Assembly: GCA_964362515.1 (NCBI GenBank)
Contig: CAYIEP010000024.1
Coordinates: 1-8,316 of the forward strand
Direction: 5' to 3'
Length of the DNA stretch: 8,316 bases
From: CAYIEP01 sp964362515
GTDB lineage: Bacteria > Patescibacteriota > Minisyncoccia > UBA6257 > UBA9933
The stretch's first letter is position 1; each line of letters opens with the position of its first letter. The translations under genes and the position numbers were made by a program. Shown in pieces: positions 6,159-8,316 of this stretch. The notes under the pieces were generated by a model that was not told the DNA's origin, ran no database searches, and worked only from the letters and a program-made list of their open reading frames with translations.

Positions 6159-6936
6159 ATATTTTTGTTTTATCGGGATTTATCGCTTCTAAATCAAAAA
6201 CCGCGGTAGAGGTCGCGCTTTTAATATAAAAATTCTTGGAAAGAATTATTTTAAATTGTCTTTCTTCAAAAGCGGGGATGTTTTCCAACTCCGTCTTTGA
6301 AGCGGCGCTCATTACGCCCGCGGAATTAAAAATAAAAGCCAAAACCTTAACCTTGGAAACATTGAAGGTGTTTGTGTTTGATAAAAAACCGGAAACGCTT
6401 ACGCCGAGATCGCCGTCTTCTTTTTCCGTTTTTAATTTTCTTATTTGAATTGACGGTTTAAAAAATTCGGAAACCGGCCTCCAATTAATTTCGCTGAAAG
6501 ATATTTTTATTTCCCTTATTTGTTTGTTGTTTATATCAGCCGTTTCAAAAATATTTTTTATTTCGCCCGCGTAAATGAAAGAGTTCTTTTCCACGTTTTT
6601 TATTTTTCCCGCATCGGAATAAATATCAATCGCGTAAATAAAATTATCCGTTCCGTAATTTGGATTCGGATTTTCTATCTCCGCCACAATAACCGACTTA
6701 TCTCCCAAGGGAAAATGCTTGACGAAAGAAACATTAAACGGCTTTAAAGTTTTTATCTCACAGCTTCGGCACGAGCCGCCGCAGTCAATCCCGATTTCAT
6801 CTTGATTTTTTTTGTTGTCAAAACAAGTCGGTTCGGGCTTAAACCAAATAAAATAAATTCCGAAAACAACGAAAGAAAATACAATGAGATAGATTAATCC
6901 GTAAATTAACTGCCTGGCGTTTCTTTTTTCTATCAT
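6139..6936 (-). CDS. Membrane-anchored protein with a GIDCGGxCxxC motif and beta-rich exported domains
   Basis: A 265-residue protein of unknown function. A charged N-terminus (MIEKRNAR) precedes one hydrophobic helix (about residues 9-32), which predicts an N-in anchor with the rest outside the membrane. Directly after it comes a cysteine module: Cys38, then NKKNQDEIGIDCGGSC with Cys52, Cys56 and Cys59, a motif I recall from exported proteins of CPR bacteria and some archaea. It may be disulfide-bonded or bind metal. Two beta-rich repeats follow (about 66-170 and 178-262). Each has an IEN-PN or SNTNTFNVSKV start and an F/I-Y-A/D-x-x-G segment, like the FxLYD/LEA14-type sandwich. It is the first gene of the valS operon. 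Its end overlaps the valS start by 20 bases, and it starts right behind the 5S terminator with no ribosome site visible. The domain fold is inferred from pattern only. Confidence 0.8.
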   Translation of the reverse strand: MIEKRNARQLIYGLIYLIVFSFVVFGIYFIWFKPEPTCFDNKKNQDEIGIDCGGSCRSCEIKTLKPFNVSFVKHFPLGDKSVIVAEIENPNPNYGTDNFIYAIDIYSDAGKIKNVEKNSFIYAGEIKNIFETADINNKQIREIKISFSEINWRPVSEFFKPSIQIRKLKTEKEDGDLGVSVSGFLSNTNTFNVSKVKVLAFIFNSAGVMSAASKTELENIPAFEERQFKIILSKNFYIKSATSTAVFDLEAINPDKTKIYVEAIR

Positions 6937-6943
6937 TTAAATA

Positions 6944-6952
6944 ATCATATCA
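6944..6952 (-). promoter_or_regulatory. Extended -10 promoter of the valS operon
   Basis: TGATATGAT on the minus strand matches the extended -10 form TGn-TATAAT with one mismatch. Its last base is seven bases before the ATG at 6936, so transcription should start at or next to the start codon, giving a leaderless message. No -35 is clear, because that region is occupied by the T-run of the 5S terminator. Confidence 0.5.
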
Positions 6953-6964
6953 AAAAAAGCAGAA

Positions 6965-6997
6965 ACAAAAAATCCCCTCTTTAACGGGATTTTTTGT
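6965..6997 (-). terminator. Intrinsic terminator after 5S rRNA
   Basis: ACAAAAAATCCC and GGGATTTTTTGT form a 12-base-pair stem around a nine-base loop, ending in a T-run on the minus strand. It lies 13 bases after the 5S 3' end and closes the rRNA operon. Confidence 0.8.
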
Positions 6998-7000
6998 TTT

Positions 7001-7139
7001 CTCCAATAGATTCCCGGCGAATCCTACTTTCCCATCCGCCGAAGCAGAAAGTATCATCGGAAACGCGCGCTTTCACTTCTCTGTTCGGGATGGGAAGAGG
7101 TGGTCCACGCGCGGTTAAATCACCAGGAAACTATTGGAG
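7001..7139 (-). other. Precursor 5S processing helix
   Basis: CTATTGGAG (7131-7139) pairs perfectly with CTCCAATAG (7001-7009), extending the terminal helix of 5S rRNA by nine pairs after one A-A mismatch. TTTT/AAAA outside it adds up to four more. Such a helix around pre-5S is a plausible processing signal (RNase E or M5 type). Part of it overlaps the tail of the terminator stem, so the two may compete. Confidence 0.65.
7011..7129 (-). rRNA. rrf: 5S ribosomal RNA
   Basis: The minus strand starts TTCCTGGTG and ends CGCCGGGAA, which pair as helix I. Inside are the conserved CCACCUCUUCCCAUCCCGAACAG-like loop B/C region (about 7079-7105) and GATGGGAAAGTAGG-type helix IV/V. The length is 119 bases. 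It is the last gene of the rRNA operon and follows the 23S 3' end by about 50 bases. The ends were set by helix I pairing and may be off by one or two bases. Confidence 0.93.
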
Positions 7140-7178
7140 AAAATTGCCGAACTTTCAAATTTCAAAAGAATAAAATTA

Positions 7179-7406
7179 AAGATAATTTTATATGACTTAT
7201 TAGTACTTCTTGGCTTAAATCCTTACGGACCTTACACCTAAAGCCTATCAACGTGGTGATCTTCCACGAGTCTAAGACGCCTAATCTTGGGATGGGCTTC
7301 GCGCTTATATGCTTTCAGCGCTTATCCCGACCGAACATAGCTACCCGGCGCTTCAGTTGGTACCAAAGCCGGTAGACCAGAGGTTCGTTCATCCCGGTCC
7401 TCTCGT
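7179..7406 (-). rRNA. rrl: 23S ribosomal RNA, 3' exon (after the intron)
   Basis: On the minus strand it begins ACGAGAGGACCGG, the second half of the sarcin-ricin loop (E. coli A2657 onward). It continues through GGATAAGCGCTGAAAGCAT and GTTGATAGGC to GTACTAATAAG near the 3' end. The 3' limit is placed by analogy to E. coli, about 18 bases past TACTAAT, so it is approximate. The 5' limit is the intron end and is firm. Confidence 0.93.
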
Positions 7407-7587
7407 CGCTTTATAAATACTGCCGATGCAGTAATTACTTCCCCCTATTTCTAGGAGCGCAGACTATATCTTCACCCATCCGATTGTAATCGGAGTCGGG
7501 TGTTGGCGTATTACCCGCGCGACCCTGTCAGTGGCACTGACCTTCCGGTATCGCACAAGTCTGTCTCGAAAAATCGAGACTAAGTCG

Positions 7588-8067
7588 TTACGGGGTCAAA
7601 CCTAAAACTTTTCGCAGTTCTGTCTTGGTTCTCTTTCTCTTGGTTACATAATTTTCTTTTTGTATACCAAACATGATTTGAACCAATTTATTCAGATCTG
7701 CTTTATCTAATTTACTAAACGTCTTGCTTTGCAAGATAGTTAATGCATCTAAGAGATGCTTAGCTTGGATTGCCTTGAATTTGATGTATGGTGACAAATC
7801 AGAAATTATCTTTCTAACCTGACCATAGCCATTGATGCGTAGTTCTGTCATGCCATCGTTTCTTTTTGATATATAACCAATTCCCAATACATCTTTGATC
7901 CATTTTAACGGTTCATCGTGTCTTGAATCCTGGTAGAAACAAATGGTCGGCACAAATCTAATGTGCGAATTGCCATCGCTACGCTTCTTAAGCTGAAGCA
8001 TTAAGCTTCCATCTCCATCTAGAAACCCAGCTATGTAAGCTAAATCGTTTTTAGATCGACTTCCCAC
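7588..8067 (-). CDS. LAGLIDADG homing endonuclease encoded in the 23S intron
   Basis: A 159-residue protein expected to cut intronless 23S genes at the insertion site so that repair copies the intron in. The single LAGLIDADG motif is LAYIAGFLDGDGS (residues 9-21), with the acidic catalytic residue in its DGDG end. One motif and this length mean it should work as a homodimer. A beta-rich middle (about 22-95: MLQLKK, VPTICFYQ, IGYISKRNDGMTELRING) forms the DNA-binding saddle, with IKFKAIQAKHLLDALTIL helices after it. The tail is basic (KRKRTKTELRKVLG). The start is GTG, since a TAA lies four codons upstream and later ATGs would lose the motif. Start and stop codons fall within core elements P4/P6 and R. 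There is no clear ribosome site. It might also act as an RNA maturase. Confidence 0.9.
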   Translation of the reverse strand: MGSRSKNDLAYIAGFLDGDGSLMLQLKKRSDGNSHIRFVPTICFYQDSRHDEPLKWIKDVLGIGYISKRNDGMTELRINGYGQVRKIISDLSPYIKFKAIQAKHLLDALTILQSKTFSKLDKADLNKLVQIMFGIQKENYVTKRKRTKTELRKVLGLTP

Positions 8068-8110
8068 GGTATTATCTTAATTGGTTTATTGGTCCTCAAG
8101 CAATTATAAC

Positions 8111-8129
8111 ATAATTCGGACCGAATTAT
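8111..8129. repeat. Hairpin in the 5' half of the intron
   Basis: ATAATTCGG and CCGAATTAT flank a single base and form a stem of eight pairs with a three-base loop. It lies between P4's two strands, so it is probably a peripheral P5-extension hairpin of the group I ribozyme and not an independent element. Confidence 0.6.
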
Positions 8130-8233
8130 ACATTACAATCTCGGAGCAATAACCTTAGTGAAGACTCCACCGTTATTAGCCAAATTGTCATCCTGTATTA
8201 CTACAAGAAGTAGCATGGGGCTTATTAAGCCCT

Positions 8234-8316
8234 ACTAGGGACGACTTCCTTCAAGTGTTATACGCCTGCAGCAGATAGAGACCAACCTGTCTCACGACGG
8301 TTTGAACCCAGCTCAC
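8234..8316 (-). rRNA. rrl: 23S ribosomal RNA, exon before the intron (continues off the window)
   Basis: The minus strand reads GTCGTGAGACAGGTTGGTCTCTATCTGC near the window edge, matching the conserved region just before the sarcin-ricin loop in E. coli 23S. It ends CCCTAGT at the intron start. Joined to the 3' exon it restores CTAGT-ACGAGAGGACC, the intact sarcin-ricin sequence. Upstream 23S and any 16S lie outside the window. Confidence 0.93.

Larger units (their letters stand above)
7407..8233 (-). ncRNA. Group I self-splicing intron in the 23S sarcin-ricin loop
   Basis: An 827-base ribozyme that should cut itself out of the 23S precursor. P1 pairs exon UAGU (8237-8234) with GCUA (8214-8211), with the diagnostic U-G at the splice site. 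A capping hairpin GGGCUU-AAU-AAGCCC (8218-8232) sits inside it. P3 is UUGGC (8179-8183) with GCCAA (7503-7507). P4 is CGGU (8169-8172) with ACCG (8067-8070). The R region AACGACUUAG is at 7580-7589, and the S region AAGATATAGTC at 7462-7472 gives P7. P7.1-like (7563-7580) and P7.2-like (7527-7541) hairpins suggest subgroup IA. P8 spans 7473-7502, P9 has a GAAA loop (7442-7457), and another hairpin spans 7418-7433. The last base is the expected terminal G (7407). P5 pairing was not resolved. The ORF sits in the P6 region. Confidence 0.92.

Noticed and set aside
5295..6209. Plus-strand frames opposite valS and the upstream gene
   Set aside because: They are antisense to coding sequence with clear conserved motifs and have no ribosome site or family resemblance.
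7563..7580. GTCTCGA/TCGAGAC hairpin as a separate terminator
   Set aside because: It lies within the intron directly after the R element and fits P7.1 of a group IA ribozyme.
7407..8233. A plain rRNA intervening sequence or IS element inside 23S
   Set aside because: The insert shows group I core elements, a U-G splice site, a terminal G and a LAGLIDADG gene. There are no target duplications or transposase.
1..8316. CRISPR arrays, toxin-antitoxin pairs or phage-defence genes
   Set aside because: No spaced direct repeats or gene families of that type were found anywhere in the window.

Overview
The window looks like a rather AT-rich chromosomal piece from a Candidate Phyla Radiation (Patescibacteria) bacterium. 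This rests on gene content and style, not on a database search: compact genes with short overlaps, weak Shine-Dalgarno sequences, a tRNA without an encoded CCA end, a 23S rRNA gene interrupted by a self-splicing intron with a homing-endonuclease gene, a small membrane protein with a GIDCGGxCxxC cysteine motif, and GC-rich palindromic inserts inside a coding gene. The standard bacterial code reads all the genes, and every complete gene ends in TAA.

Layout. Positions 1-204 hold the C-terminal tail of what looks like a serine recombinase, without its catalytic part. A Cu+-type P1B ATPase gene (copA, 308-2680, minus strand) follows. It carries two in-frame palindromic inserts. It is divergent from a tRNA-Phe(GAA) gene (2764-2835, plus strand). 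A hairpin terminator able to work in both directions separates this pair from a minus-strand cluster running from about 6936 down to 2882: a cysteine-motif membrane-anchored protein, valS, a PrsW-type membrane protease gene and an Hsp20 chaperone gene. The genes overlap by 20 and 7 bases or sit 6 bases apart, so they probably form one operon. Upstream of it lie the 5S terminator, the 5S rRNA gene and the 3' part of the 23S rRNA gene, all on the minus strand.

Two things dominate. First, the 23S gene is split by an 827-base group I intron (7407-8233) placed exactly in the sarcin-ricin loop, between the bases matching E. coli U2656 and A2657. P1, P3, P4, P7, P8, P9 and the terminal G can be read from the sequence. 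The intron carries a single-motif LAGLIDADG endonuclease gene whose start and stop codons lie in the catalytic core. Second, valS is broken by an assembly artefact, not by biology: ten Ns (4708-4717) plus 31 bases of Illumina adapter (4718-4748) replace about two codons. The gene should be read as one enzyme of about 698 residues, which is short for ValRS.

How the genes work together: most of the window is translation machinery (23S, 5S, tRNA-Phe, ValRS) with protein-quality genes (Hsp20, PrsW) attached to the valS transcript, plus a copper exporter transcribed on its own. No new defence or metabolic system is evident. The most unusual biology is the intron in the sarcin-ricin loop and the palindromic inserts in copA.
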